Positions 27,101-42,100 of a stretch of DNA of 64,000 nucleotides are shown here, in pieces (positions within the stretch are counted from its first letter, which is position 1; every line of letters begins with the position of its first letter). The position numbers were made by a program, and so were the translations under genes. This stretch comes from Tubiluchus corallicola (lineage: Eukaryota > Priapulida > Priapulimorpha > Priapulimorphida > Tubiluchidae), in assembly GCA_030141605.1 (NCBI GenBank), contig JAQGDQ010000048.1:434001-498000 (forward strand), in the 5' to 3' direction. Below the pieces are notes generated by a model. That model was not told the origin of the DNA. It did no database searches and saw only the letters and a program-made list of their open reading frames with translations.

Positions 27101-30100
27101 CACTGATATGCAAATGCTTGAATCTTTTACCCCAGTTTTCCATGTTGCTCAGTTTTTCAGCAGGAGTTTGTGGTTTTTCAACAGGAGTCTGTACTGACGT
27201 CTCCATTTTGTGAAAACTGTCTGTGCCAAATTGACTAAGCTAAATCATGTATTGGTCTGTAATAACAGTCGATGGTTGGATTGCATTTATATACCGCTTT
27301 GTTTGTTTTACACTACATTGGTAAGCTTAGGCTAGGCTTATCTCATTTACATAAGCTGTTTATTGTTTACTGCTGACCACAAGTCATAGATATTTATGTA
27401 CACGATGTGGCTTTTTATTGCATCATCTATAAATCTGGACCAAGAGTTCAATATATTTGCATCTATAATCATGCATACTATAAAGTTCATCTGCTACATA
27501 TCTTATTGACTTTGGAGACGGAAAGTCTGGTACGTGTATATGTAACTGTCTGCTGTATAATTTACAAATGGTAGCTTCTTGCTGATTCAATGCAGATTAG
27601 TTTTGCGGAATGCCGGTTGGATTGAGTGGAGTACATAATAGTTGATAAGCATCACCTCCAGAAGATAAACATGCAATATTTCTGAATGAAAGGAATCGAG
27701 TGAAATTTTGACTGGTTTATCATAAACGTTCGCTATTGATTTAACTTAAAAACCCTGTACAAGACCAGTGACACCCATGTTGCTCAAGTATGAAACCGGC
27801 TGGTGTCGATTAGATTATGTGCCCATTAGAATTATGTCGCGTATCAATCACCTAGTGGTTCTTTGTTGAACCCTTGAATTATTAATTGTTGCAATCAGGG
27901 CAATGATTTCTACAGACAAGCATATGCTATTATTTAGTAAATGGAGGGTGCCATAGCTTTCCTTTATTCTAAGTAAATTACAGCACTTGTGGTTTAATTT
28001 TAAATGAACTTTGAATGAATGAAAAATTACACAGCCGATTGATTAATTTTTACAGGTTATTTTGTGACTTTAATCTATTATCTACCAATTTGACCGAGGG
28101 CATTAATATAAGCCCTACTTGTCTACTCAGCATCCCGAATGTTTTAACGTACTGTCTAGTGCACTAGTCACTAGTGCTAGTGTTACGGACGTTGTATAGT
28201 GGTTTGTGCTTTTAGAAATTGCGAGATTTCGCACTATTTTTGTTCCTTTTTTATGTTGTTGCTGTTGCCCGCTTTTGTGATCCTGCGCACTTTCATGTGC
28301 TATATTTTCAATGGCAATGGTTTTTTCTGTCTCTTCATCTATTTCCCAACGTCCTGAGGCGAACCAACCATTGTATTAGTAGCAATAATCAATACGATAT
28401 TAGCAGGTAATTACAGTGATCAGCGATTAGGTTGCGGTTATTTGTTCCATGAAGCATGGCTGGCAGCTGTTCTTGTAATTAAAAGCAGATATTTATAAAA
28501 TTTTACATTATCGTGTTATTCGTGGAGATAATGTACATGTATAAATTATGTACACTTATTCATCTTCAAATGTGATTAGAGTTAGACTATCACAAAAATC
28601 ACCAGGTAAAAATGGCACCGGAAAAAATGGCATAAATAGAAAAGTAGGAAGAAATGGCACAGAAGTTATTTTGATGCACCTGATTTCCATAATAAAGCTA
28701 GAATACACTCAGTAGAAAGCAGATCTCTGCCAAAGCCAAACAATCCAAAACTTATTCGTCTGATTCTTTTGATTATAAAATTGTAAAACAAAGATAAACA
28801 AGCAACATACAAAAATGTACTTGTGTTGGTATCATATAGACTAGCAAAAGACTCACAAAATATTTTGTTCATTTTGATACAATTATAATCATTAATTCAC
28901 AAATATTTCACATATAGTGTTTATCTGCCTTTCTTTGACAATTAATTTTGGCGATGGTAATAAGCTGACATATGTATACCTATTTACACACCAAGTCAGC
29001 TTATAAGGTTACAATCTAAAAACGTAAAGACTCGTAAACGTAAAGACAATGTAAAGACTCTCAGCTTATAAGCTATACATAGTAATAGGCAAAGGTTATA
29101 GACAGCGTTACACATTTTTCCAATCGGAAATGGAACCTGGGACAAACTCATAGTTGTTTGTCCTGGTGGAAATAATACAAACATGAACTTTGCGTGTTGG
29201 TATGCGTGACCTTGACGAGATTGACCCAAGGTCATAATTTGTTTCTGTCCGCATGTTTTGAATCCACATTTTAAAATTTTATGTAAATTTATTATCTTAG
29301 GATGTAACGTTAGAATTGAAGCTATTGTAAAGTGTTCTAGAGCATGTAGAATTATTTATTTGGATAGTACGTTACAGTAAAGTAAATGAAGTAAACTTAA
29401 ACTCTGCAAATTAAGACTAGCTCAAGTGACGTGTACTGAATTTCATCAATATTAGCCTTACGTTCCGAAAATTTACAATTTTTTGTGCATTACACTAATC
29501 TCCCGGGATAATGTTGTTCAGGGTCCATAACTGGCATCTCTGCCTAAACGCCAAAAATCATTTTGACGTTGCACTAATTTTCCTAGAGAATGTCACACTC
29601 ACTCATAATACCTTACGAGGCTTCATCACTGTAACTGTTTGGCCCAAGGAATCGTTTCGGTGATAGATAGACTCTTTTCAATCGATCTTCCTCGGGTAAT
29701 TGATTTTCTGTTTGAATGGTAAAGTGAAGAGACTGAAAGAATAACATCACACTATCCATTCTAGTCCATGTAATTTATGATCCAGCTTACTGTGTGTAAT
29801 CTCAGTAATGGAGTTTGGTTAATGCTTTGTAAAAGAGTTTGTGCGAGGTGTATAATAGAGTTTCTTTCGCTGTATAGTTTTACAGAGTTGTCAACTTTTC
29901 TATTAATGACTTTCATATTAGGAAATTCTTGTTGTGAAGTACTTGGTCTCATTTATACAGCTCGATCGTATGACTACAGCAAATCTATGCGCAGTCCCGA
30001 TGACGGCATACACCGATATTTTTATGCTAGGTTGTGCTTTTCTCTAAACATTCCATAGCACTTATCGTTAATTACATTAATTAAAACACATTTTTGGGTC

Positions 30101-33100
30101 AATTAACTTGTGTTGCTATGGCAGCGCATGACGTCAATAGCTGATATCAGTAAAATTAGCTGCAGTTCTATCGTAGTGTTTTCTCGCTTACAATTACGTT
30201 TTTTGTTCGTTTCTTGCAATTTTTGCCGGTACAGGAGTTAAAAAAATACATTTGAATTAATTACATGTGATTTGTCACAGTGGCAAGTGGTTGTATTCTT
30301 AAAACAATAAAAAAGTTCAGAAAACATTTTTGGTCCGGATCACGCCACGGATCAAATGAAGTAAAATGCGAATGAGACAAACATTTAGAAATAGACCGAA
30401 ATTAAATTCGTAAGTCGCACGTTGAGTTGTCAACTATGGAACGTGGAACCATGCTGTTTTATGTTTTCACCCTATATCAAGTGGCGCAAAAAATGTGCCG
30501 AAGTTTTGATTAAGATATTATAAGAAGAAAATAATGAAATCTCTTGAAAATTACCACACTTATACAAACGCTTATATGAAAATACCAAAAATTTTAGATA
30601 TTTCCAAAGATAAAGAAGTTATAAAATAAGTCAAAAAAATAAATGCCGGAAAAAAGTTCACTTCTATTAAAATTTGCAGCTCTAAGTGTCCACCATTTCC
30701 ACTGCAAATTAGTTGTAGGGGCTTCTTCCAACAGCTGACTCAGTTTCTTATTTCTTTAAGAGGTATTTGGTTCCAACGTTCAACAAATTATGCCTTTAGT
30801 TTCTATAAATCAAATGGCTCTGTGCGGCCATCGTGCACTTTCCTTGGAATTCCAGATACCGTAGTTCATAGATTTAAGTTCCATTTTTTGTTGAAAACAA
30901 ATCTTTATCAGTATACTTTATTTTCTGTGGTGAAGACCGTGATGTGAAAAGGTTGATTTTTTTATTGTTTTGCGGCCGTGTATTGAGATCTTTAAATACA
31001 TCGACTGGTTATTTTTCATTTGACGATTAGCTAACTTTGTTCCGGCATTTAAATTTATATCATGCAAAAGTTTTTCGGCCGTAACGTAAAAACCACTAAA
31101 GCTGTACTTGTAAACTTGTAACTTTCGTAGCCAAAAGCTAATGTATTGTAACATTATTGTGTGAAATTTCGATTTTGTTGAACACTTACTTCTGATTTTA
31201 GTGTAAACTAAACTTCAGCACATTTTCTGACTAGTCTGTATGGCTAATGCTATATTGTAGTTAAAAACTGCCTAGTCTTTGTGCTCTACTGATATTTAGC
31301 CTTCGTGAAGCTGTCAAAAAGCACTGATTTTGACAGTCTCATTGGTTGAACTGTCTTGTGATAATTTGTTGTGCAAACACTTAGAAACCGCTCTCGCTTG
31401 GCAAACAGTTGAAATTATTGAACAATAAATGAATGTCACTTCTTCAAGCGCTAAGGCTTAGCAGTGAAACCTTTCTCAATTTGTTGCAAGTCATCAATCA
31501 TTTTTTTCATATTATAGAAGGTGCGTTTATGACTGTGACGTGTGTCGAAACACTATTGCAGCGGCAGTAATAATTGTGGTTACCCCAGTTTTATCCGGGT
31601 TTTGCCAGTTGCTTTTAGGCTTGATTTCAGGCGAATGTAAGACTACTTAGCCGTAACGATAGCAGACCACGTTTCAATGTCTCGCAAAGTTACCACTGAC
31701 AACATCAGCATATTCTTATTCAAACGTGTATATTTATATGTTTATAAAAACTCTAAGAAAACTTTTTTCTTCACTTGAATGAACTAAAAAAAAAGATAGT
31801 GACATTTCGTATATAAGCTTAAGAAGGCAGAAAAGGATTATCACAAAAGCCTACAAGATTAATTTGAGAATAAATTAAATGTATCAAACTGAGCTTGCTT
31901 TCCAACAGCGGGAATAAAATGTCAACATTTTGTTTCCTCGTCTAGAAGTTGGTTCAGCAAGTTCTTTCAATTTAAAAGTCGTTTCACAGAATGAAACGTT
32001 GACACTTTGTTATTAATATCCTTAGAAAATTCCCAGTTTTCATCAGTGCGCCAGCGCCTTGAAGCCACTGTGACTAATGGGTATAAAATAAAATAAAATA
32101 AAATAAAATAAAATAAAATAAAATAAAATAAAATAAAATAATCAGTGATAAAAGATGAATATAAATGGGTGTTGAAGCAGAGAAAACCTGATTAGATTAT
32201 GAAAACCTTACATTTTTACTGGATGCAGCTGCCAAACTATCTGGCCAAATATTGAATGTACAAAGCATTGACTTTTTTGTATTACATTAAACAAAATAAG
32301 TCATTTCTTTTCACTTACATATAAGTATATACATATTTCAATATAATGAAATTTTTTAAGTGACACTCTCTTTTCTGTGCGTTTATAAAAAGTGAACTAA
32401 TTAAGTAATTTCATGTTTTTTTAGATGATGCTGTTCACATAAAAAGTAATTAAGTAATGCAATTTATTTTCACATCAGTACAACAGTACAGAACAAAATG
32501 TACAAAAATAAAATAACCAAAATAACAAAATAATTAACATCATATCAGAACAATTTACATAGATCCTATTGTCCTGCAGTAAGTTGAAGAAGCTGAGAGC
32601 TTGTAAAAGCTTTCTGAACATGTGAAAAAAGAGAGAAGAAAACAAGGTTAGTAGTAATAATGGGGAAAAATAACTTTCTCAGCACATTACATGTATTTTA
32701 TAAATGATTTCTGAGATTCATAAGCATAAATTAGTCATTATATTGTTTAGACATATTGACTATTAAAACAACCGTGGGGTAGCTCATCATTTATTTGTTA
32801 ATGAAGTGTCAGTGTTTCATGCGGCTAGTACCGCTAGGAATTCTACTTAACTCAATAATACTGTATAAAAGATTTGCTGCTTCACCTCATTTAATGCGCT
32901 AATGGCCCTGTCGGGCACTTGCCCTAGTTATGCAGTGTGCAAGAACATATGTGTGAACTAATTCTGTACATCTACCTAAATTGCATTTGAACCGAAGTAA
33001 CTTGCATTTGTGCTCCATTTCATTTGGAAATACTGCAGGAGCTTTTGGCAAATCCTTGCACTAAAAAGAAAAGTTGAAAGTACTATGCCTGTGTAACTGC

Positions 33101-36100
33101 TTCCGAATAAAAAATGGTTGTTTCGACGATCTTTTTACATTATTTCATTTTTTGTAAGTGAATACCAGAAATGAGTTTCGTTCATTTGTAAAATGTCTTT
33201 TCTTTTTCCCACCTTCCTCCAGGGAACCGACCACACAGTAAGCTTTTGTGTCTGTGACTTCGTTAGCTCAGGCAATCGTGATCAAAGAGCTTAATTATTT
33301 ATGCTTTGTTTAATTATTGATTTGATAGCACTTGCTTGTAATTAATATGATCCTGTGAGCGTGATTTTTGCGAGGTTGCATCACGCTTGCATCTGCAACT
33401 TTTTACGATTCCTTGTTTAGACAGGCTATCCCATTTGACCTTCTTTATCAGCAAAAATTCTTTATGATTAATCGCGACTTGTAATTAATTTGTGACTTTA
33501 TTTAAACTGATAGGCATTGTGTGTTTAAGAGGCATTAACCTCCAGATTACTTTATTATTACTCAAATGAAGTTTTTTAGATAATTAGGAGTCAAGGTTGG
33601 TGGAAGGAATCTTGAATTTGTTTTTGCCTGGCGTTTAACTTGAGTGTAATTTTTCTGTGTTGCTTGAGCATTATGCCAATCTGTGACCCGTTGACTGATT
33701 ACATGATCACATCGTCAATGACCCCCAGTTTTGAGTATAAGTAATTAAATTGGTTATCTTTAACTTTTTATAGGCTTATTATTCGTGATTCTTGCTTTAC
33801 AGACAGCAGTTAATAGACTTAAAGAAGCACCATGAATTGTTGGAAGAAGCCTGCCAGCAACAAGAACAGCAGTTACTAGAAACCCAGGAAGCTCATCGCA
33901 AAGAGTTGGATAAGCAGCGCCTCCGTCTGCAAGCTTTAATAGATGATAGTGCTGAAGCGCGTAGAACTGCTGAGCAGCGTGTCGAACAGGCAAAAAGAGA
34001 ACTACTTGGCAAACGAGACGAGTGTAAGTATTTTTACATTCTAATATGTTTAACAATACTGTGATCCTCAGGGAAACCACCAAGCACTTGAGGGTATTAC
34101 GTGAGTAGATATAATCACATGCAATTGATTGAACTAAAAACAATTATAGTCATGTAGAAGCAGATAGATTTATTCTCTATGCTTATATATTATGATGCTT
34201 TGGATTCAATTTTTGAACTAATTTTGAGGTAATCTTGTTCATAGTACTTCCCTGTATTACTTCAAATATTATGACAATAAAGTTGACGATGATTATATGA
34301 TAATGACGACAATGTGATAATCATAGACTGCACTCTGTCTGCCAGAAGTGCTGTCTCATTGCATTGTTCTTTGCACATAGTCTAAGAATTTTTCCATGAA
34401 ATCTTGATTAATCTCTATGTGCTGACGTTAATCTAGGGGACAATCTTCATCAACTTGTGAAACTTACAGGCTTTTTAGTTAATGTAAGGTTTGGTTAAAC
34501 ATGTCTTAAATCTAATTTTAAAAGTTAATAACCCTTTGTTAAATTAATTTAGACGAAGAAATAATTAATGACGAGAAGATCCGACTTGAAAAACTACGTG
34601 AGGAGAATCGGTCGTTTGGCGTGCAAACAGAAGTGAAGGAAAAGACAGACTTATCCATACAGACAAACACCTCTTCACCAGAGTCAGAGTCTGAGCTTGC
34701 CCGCGCTATTGAGGACGGCACAAAGTATTGCACTATTAATTGTCAATATTAACTTAGAAGCTAAAGTTGAAAGTTTAAAATATTACTTAAACCTTTCAGC
34801 CTGTCAACTGGAAAAAATCTGGAAAAGACAAATTGTTTTGATGGTGGTTAGTTTTTGGCGAATAGTATCTAGTAGATTAAAGTTATCTTGTGACATCAAA
34901 AAGTTAACCATTTTTTTAAAAAAAAATTTTTGAACAGTTGGGCACTTGAGCCATTTGGTGTGTTAGATACCGCTAATGGTGTCTTAGCCTATTAAGATGA
35001 TCACATGTAGACGGTAATGTATGAAAATGTGGTAAGATAAGATTTTTAGAAAACCTGAGGTTATATTTTTGTTTGTAGACAAAAGTAAATTTTTAGAACA
35101 TTTTAAAAAGTAAAAATGCTGAAGATGGAAATTATTTGGGAAAAATGCAAACAAGATCTAAGATAAAATAGTAAAGATCTATTCTTGCAGCAACAGTTCC
35201 TTTTCTTTGTTTAAATCTTACTTTTTATTCCAAAAAAAAAGAAAAACAGAGACTCGAGTGAAGGGCCAGATAAATCGCTGAATACATTCTTGTTGGTTCT
35301 TTTAACTTTTTTCATATTGTAAGCAGAGTAGTTATTATTGATAATTATTGTGAATGAATAGTCCAGAATTCAGTGCATGTGTGCTGCAGTGGTTTTAATC
35401 GCTGTTTAAATTTGGATGTTAGTTAAAATATTTTAAACACACTTTGTATGTGTCACTTTTTTGAAGGCGGTTAGAGTACCTTGAACACGAATGCCGAAAG
35501 TGCTCCAAGGAGACTGAGAAAAAATTGAAGCAACAACAACAGCTATTTGAACACAAGCTTTCCAAGAATGCGTAAGTCTTAGTTATTTTAAGCTCTTATT
35601 GGAGATACATCTTCATTAATTAAACACATTAAATTTTATCACTTTTTCTGCTGAAAGCAAAACGTTTTTGTTAATTGATCAAACACACTATGAAAAACCA
35701 CCATGTACAAAATGCACTGTGTACTTTTAATATACAGTGAATTTGGGAAAATAGCTGTTATGATTTTGAAGCCAGATCAAAAAGCTTCTATAATAGTCAC
35801 CTTTTTCTCTGAAATGGGTTGTAGTGCTTTGTGAAAAGCCCGTTTTCTGTTACTTGCACCATGTATCTGCTTAATGCAAATTAACTAAATTACTTTACAC
35901 ATCGGTGTAAATTTTGTTGTCATCACAACAAAGTAAAATTCTTATAAATGAACACAGGTTTGGAAAGTATTAAAAATATTTCGAGGCCAAGTTCAAAGAG
36001 TGGTTTTACTACTTTTGCCTAGAAAATAATGAAGTAACTTGTAGGTACTGGACTTTGTGCAGATGTTGACTAACAATTTTTTCTTATACAGACTAGAAAA

Positions 36101-39100
36101 TAAGCTTTTCTAAGTAATCACTATGTTTTTCTGGAAATGAAAAATAGGGCCAGTCCTTATTGTTAATTTGTTAAATAATGTAAACTGTAATATACGTACC
36201 ATAATACATGTTCTTATTTATTTTTTATTTTATTAATTCAGGCATTTAATTGAAACTCAGAAGCATCAACTAGACAAGATGGAAGAGATTTACAAGAAGG
36301 AAGATGAGCAAAAAATGTTACTCATTTCCGACAATCTGGAAAAACTATACGAAATTCAAGAAAAGGAATATCAATTAGAGGAACAACTTCGTCATGACAT
36401 GATCGACTTTGAACGAGCAAGTCCAATAGGGGAAAGTGGCAGTGAAGATAATTTTAAGCCAAACCCCATGGAGCCTGGAACAAAAAGAAAACTGAGTTTT
36501 TTTAGTGGCAAGAAAGACAGTAAGCACCAGAAAAGTGCGAGTAAGCATAGTGTGCCCAAGCAAAATCACAAGCAAAGTAAAAGTTGTAGTGATATTGGTA
36601 AATTAGAGAAGTCACTTACAAAAGTAAAGGAAGGCCAAGCAGCCACACCGCAAATGCCAAAAATCAAGGATAAGTTGCATCGTTATGACACCAAAGAGCT
36701 TGCAAAAAATAAAAGTCTAAAATCTCACAGTGACTCTCATATTCGAGTAGCATGTGATAGTCAAGATACTCGTAATCCAGAATCTCCCGGTGACTCACCA
36801 AGAAGCATGAATTCCAGAGCTGCTGCAGTTACAGCTCGCCTTTCCGCATCCAAACAAGCAGACAGAGCAGCAGAGATAAGACGTAGGGCAGCAGAGGAGG
36901 CTGCAAAACGATTAAGCTCAAAATCTGCTGGAGCACAAAATGGACAATCAAAAGATGATGATGCAGCTGGAAAGGAATCTCGTAGTACAGCAAAGCTCCG
37001 CCGTGCCTTAGAGAATGTCAAGAAATCTCTCAGTTGTCGTGAACATTCAAAGCAGCAAATATTGTTTGAGAATGCCGAATCACAAACTGACATTCCTTGT
37101 GTTTCTACTTCAGTTAGCGAATTGAGTGTCCTGCGCACTTCGTCCGAATTTAAACGTGTGCCTCTCAGGACCAAGATTTCTAAAAAAACGAAATCATTGC
37201 GGAAAAGGCTGCTGTCACCATCTGCTTCATTGTCCTGGCTTTCTGTTGGATCATTATCTAGATCTGCTGATGACTTGCTATTGAGGTCAAACTTGCCTTA
37301 TAGCTTTCCAATGGAATCCCTTTGCTATACACAAGAAACAGGACTTTCGCATTCGTGGCATAATACTACTGTCAGTCCTACATTTGAGGAAGACAGTCCA
37401 GAATTGTCACCAAGAAAGAACCAGATCACAACCACTGCCGAAATTCATGAAAGCTTAAACGCTGAAATGCATCGGACGTACTCTGTAGATGAGATTTCCA
37501 AACAAACTTCCTCTGTGATAAGTGAAGATTCGTGGATGTTGACATCCACACTAGACATTGGTGCAAAGAGTTTGCCATGTTTAAACACAAGCAGCAGAGT
37601 CACCACATCTCTTGTGTCTGCTTGTCAGACTCCATTGTTTGCACATACTGTAAGCAAATCACGTGATGAAAGTTATGAAATACAGACACAGTCGTGTCCA
37701 GATTTAATAACTGAACAAGAGCTTATGACTTACGATGCTATTTATGACAGTACCGATCCATTGTGTCAAGGCTCATTTGTCTCAGAACGTGATCTGCCAT
37801 CTCCTGTTTTAACTGACAGTTTTAATGCCAGCCTAGAGAGTTTAGAAGATTCTGGCAGTCCGTCACAATGTCTTGCTCAATCAAAAGCCGACATACGGAC
37901 TCGGTTAAAAGGTGCTCAGTATTGGGAGCAAACTTTTGCGCAAAGCAGTGGTTATAACCAAGAAGATCCTCTTCCGTGTTTTCAGTCTTTGACAAATTCT
38001 AGTATTCTCTTAAGCAGTGAACATTCCGGAGCCACTGACAGTAGTTTGTCTTGTGAAAATGATTTGGCCAAGTCAAAGTTAGATGCATCAAATGTTGCTA
38101 GTCCAACAGGTGATGTACCAGAGCATTATTCTAATTTGATTTCTAATTCGTCTTGTGTAAATAATATTTCTACTGACGTGGGCCAGTTGAATCACACTGA
38201 TGGTGAAATGAGTGCTACTAAAAGCAGCGAAGGTGCAATAATTGAAAATATTGATGTCTGTGATGCACACTGTGTTTTAGAACAACAGTTTGAAGACCAA
38301 GAAGTCCCATCACCTCCAAAAAAACCTAAACTGCTAGGCATTTGTAATGAATGTGATTCAGACAGTCTAAGCGACAGCATTCAGCTGTCACACAAAAGTG
38401 TGAGGAAATCTACTGGCGAGACAGCTTCTGGTTCTGAAAATGCAATTATTGGTGACAGTTGCAGAAAAAACACTTCTCTTAGTGATGATTCTTTAGATGA
38501 ACATGCAACAAAAGAAATTGGAAATGAACCTGTTGGTGCTATTTCTGTAAAAACAAATGATGCTACACATGCTGTTGTAAGCGGCATAACTGAACCCATA
38601 AGTCCAAATTTTAAGGTATCCTCCAAATCTAATATTGATCAGCCAAATTCTGCTGACGATTGTTTGAATGTTATTCATTCAGAGACACATGATTTTCACC
38701 AATGTCAATCATCACATGAAAGACAACATATTTCCACAGATAGGATAGATGAGACAGATTTGCTTTCAACTAAAATGGAATGCAGTAAGTTTTTACCTGC
38801 TGCTGAAATGGCATTTTCGGGGATGGCATCAGTGTCTGGACCACATTTAGCAATAGAACCTGCAGAGGCTCTTGATAACTATGCTGTCTCAACTGCACAT
38901 TCGGTAAGTTAACAGCTTTTGAGTTTTTTAGTTGTTGTATGTTTTACTTTTTTTCTTAAATTGGAAAAAATTGTTTCCACAAATGTGTTCACTTACTAGA
39001 ATCTAAGCTTTCGTACCTCCAGTATGGTCCAGTATGGCTTTCTGCCAAACACTGAACTCCCTAGGCACATCATTCTCGCTTTGTGCCTTACCTCACCAGC

Positions 39101-42100
39101 TCTTTTCTAGATCCGTTGTTACACTCTTATTAACCTAGTGTTGCACCATACTAAGCTCCAACAATTGATTGATTTTGTTCTAAGTGTTATTTACAAACAA
39201 ATCACACCATGTTACGGTGGTCGTGTATAGACAGCAGTTGTTCCTTAAAATACTGTGTTAATCAAAAGTTGCATGATGCAATTCAGTGTTTCTTTTTTTC
39301 ATTTGAATTGAATGCACCGTCATAGCACTGATTTTTTACTCCTTGCAGTGGACCTAAAGGAAGCAGTGCTCATTTTCTTTCTTCTAATCTCCCAGTTAGT
39401 AATTTGTAATTTAATCATGTACTGAATATATTCCATAATGTAGCAGAGTTAAGATATAAGTGATTAGTTTAAATTGTCACTAGTGCATGTTTATTGAAAT
39501 ACATTTTATGTAGAAAGCCTCTGCTTTTTTAGTCAAGTCTACCTCATCTTTTTGTGTCAAGTAATGCCTTGCAGTTCCCTACGTCATACTAGAAAGGAGG
39601 AGGGCTGTCATGCAGATTATCCATTAAATGTCTGTTGTATTGCATTGACACTGAAAACATTTGTATTGTCTTTTTGAAACACGGCTTCAAAAATAGTGAA
39701 GACTTAATATATGTGAAGTCAGAGAACATTGTGCAAATTTTAGCATGTATAGAAAAATCTTCCAAATTCAATCCTCTTCCATTTCACCAGTGATTAGCTT
39801 TAACTTAGATAAGGTAATTCTGAATTATAAGCTGAGCTTTATTTTTAAATTTTAATAACAATGATAAGCCAAAAGTCCCAGTAATTCCAGTGAATCACTG
39901 GAACTGTTGGCCATTATACTTCTAGGCTCACTGTGCTCTGTAACTAACTTTCATATTAGTTAGTCATTTGCCCCTGCTCCAAAAATACTGCGCTTAATGG
40001 AAATTTGTGTGTACGACCAAATGTTGATCTGTGTTCACTGTCCAGTAAACCTTTAAAACTTGGTTGGGACTTATTGCTAAAATTTCATTGTTCTTACCTT
40101 AATTTTAGAACAGTAACACAACATTTCGTTGCACAAAATTGCGCAAAATTAATGTTATGTAAGTTTGTGACAGTGCACCAAAAACCAAAAGGGGGTGCTT
40201 CGAATTAGTCTTTTTTAAATTGATCCATTGTGGTTTGCAGTGTATGAAATGAGAATTCATGGCAATGAACTGGTCAATTAGGCTAGTCTGCAGTAATTTT
40301 AGTAATTTATACATGATCTGAGCTGAAATTAAACAACTTGCTTCGAAATTCCTCTAAAATCTTTTCACCTTCTATATTTTTCAGAATTTAGTTGCAAGTG
40401 AGCAAGTGACCAATAAGATGGCAGGACGACGGGCTGGTAGACGTAAAGTGGCTCCTGCTGAACGACATTCCGATTCAGAATGTAGTAGCGCCGTATCTGA
40501 TGATTCACTCAATATGACTAAATTGCCACATAAACGAAGACGAAAATACAACAGAGTAGGAAACTCTGGTCAGCGTGCTATGTCCAATAGCTCTGATGCT
40601 TATGATTCATCTGAGAATGATAGTCGTTACTCAGAGGATAGTTTGTCCAACTCTGAAAGTGATAATGATGAAGAAAGGTACACAGAAGTTTCAAACATTG
40701 GTGTTAATGATGTTTCGAAGTTGCATGTATGTGATTCGAAGATGTTGGAATATGATGCTATACAAAATCCTGTGAATAACAGCAGACATGCTACTCTTAA
40801 AATGTCTAAAAATGAAGAAAAGCCATTCTTTCTTTTTTTGAATGCAAATTCTGATAATTCACCAGCAAAAGCTTTGTTATCACCTTTGGCAATAGAAAAA
40901 TTTCCTGAGTCATTTATTGTTAAAGATGTCTTCGTTAAATCACGTGAGGATGCTGAATCTACTAATACATGTGGCAAAGCAGTAGTTGAACACAGCATTC
41001 ATGGTACTGCTACTGGTAGCCAACTGGGCACCATTAGTGAAGAAACTGAGAGCAAGGAGTCGGAAGTAATAGATGATCCTGGGCATTTGCTCTCACTTAC
41101 ATTGCCGTTTAACCATTTAGAAGAACCTAATGCAAGTGTACTTGAAACAATAGAAGAAGAAGGTTCACCTGTCTCTCCTCCTGACGAAAGTTTGCAGATT
41201 TCGTCAGCTTTGCAACGAATAAGGGCATTTGGTAGTGAGAATTCATTTGCAGAGATGAAATTTTACAACAATAAAATCTTCCAAGGCAGTAACACCGAAT
41301 TCAGTGTAAAAAATGGTGGACACGATGCTACAAACACAAATTTAAATAGAGAACCCATTTACAAAAATCAGGAACATGACATTGACTATCAAAGGCATCT
41401 GCTGGATAATCATTCAGTAGAATATTCTACACAAGACGCAATGCAGCTGTCCATGTCTGTAGATCTCAACAGAACTCCTACCTCAGTTGATGGAGAGCTG
41501 GTGGAACCTGTGTTTGATAAAATACCAGAAGTTGTTGGTTTGGAAACTGACGAAAATCTATTGCTTTCAGGTGACGTTGAAGACCACGAAAACACCGAAT
41601 CTGTAGAACCTACTGTTGACTTGAGCGCTTCTTGTTCTGACATCAGACAGTGTCTCAACAATGTTTTGAGTTCTGTAAAACAGACTTTAGATAAAGAAAC
41701 AAGGGAATGTGATAGCTATGACATGAAAGGCAGTACATCAGAAATAATGACTGGTTTGAATGCAATTCATGCAGGCTGGATGGAATCTATTCATGCTGAA
41801 CTTAGTCCCGCAAAATTGCCTTCTTGTGTGAGTACTAATAATCCTATGGTTGAATCTCACCATTCTGAAGCTGAAGAGTTTAACACTTCTCCAGTACAGC
41901 CTGTTGATAAGAGTATAGAGTTAGGAATTAATTCTGTAATGACTTCTGGTGGTGTCATGACATCTGTGCCTCAAAGTGAGGATCAGTCAGAATGGAAAGT
42001 GATGCAGGATACAACATCATCGAAACTGACAAGCACAACAGCGCTATCTTTATCAGACAGTGGAGCAAACTACTCCTTCACTGCAATACAAAATGATGGT

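Larger units (their letters stand above)
27294..33802 (+). other. Large intron, 3' part
   Basis: No gene recognised on either strand. Contains a short palindromic cluster CTAGTGCACTAGTCACTAGTG (about 28155-28178), a clustered ACGTAAAGAC word (29018-29060), an (ATAAA)n microsatellite (32084-32142) and a candidate 15-nt microexon (33223-33237). Confidence 0.7.
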
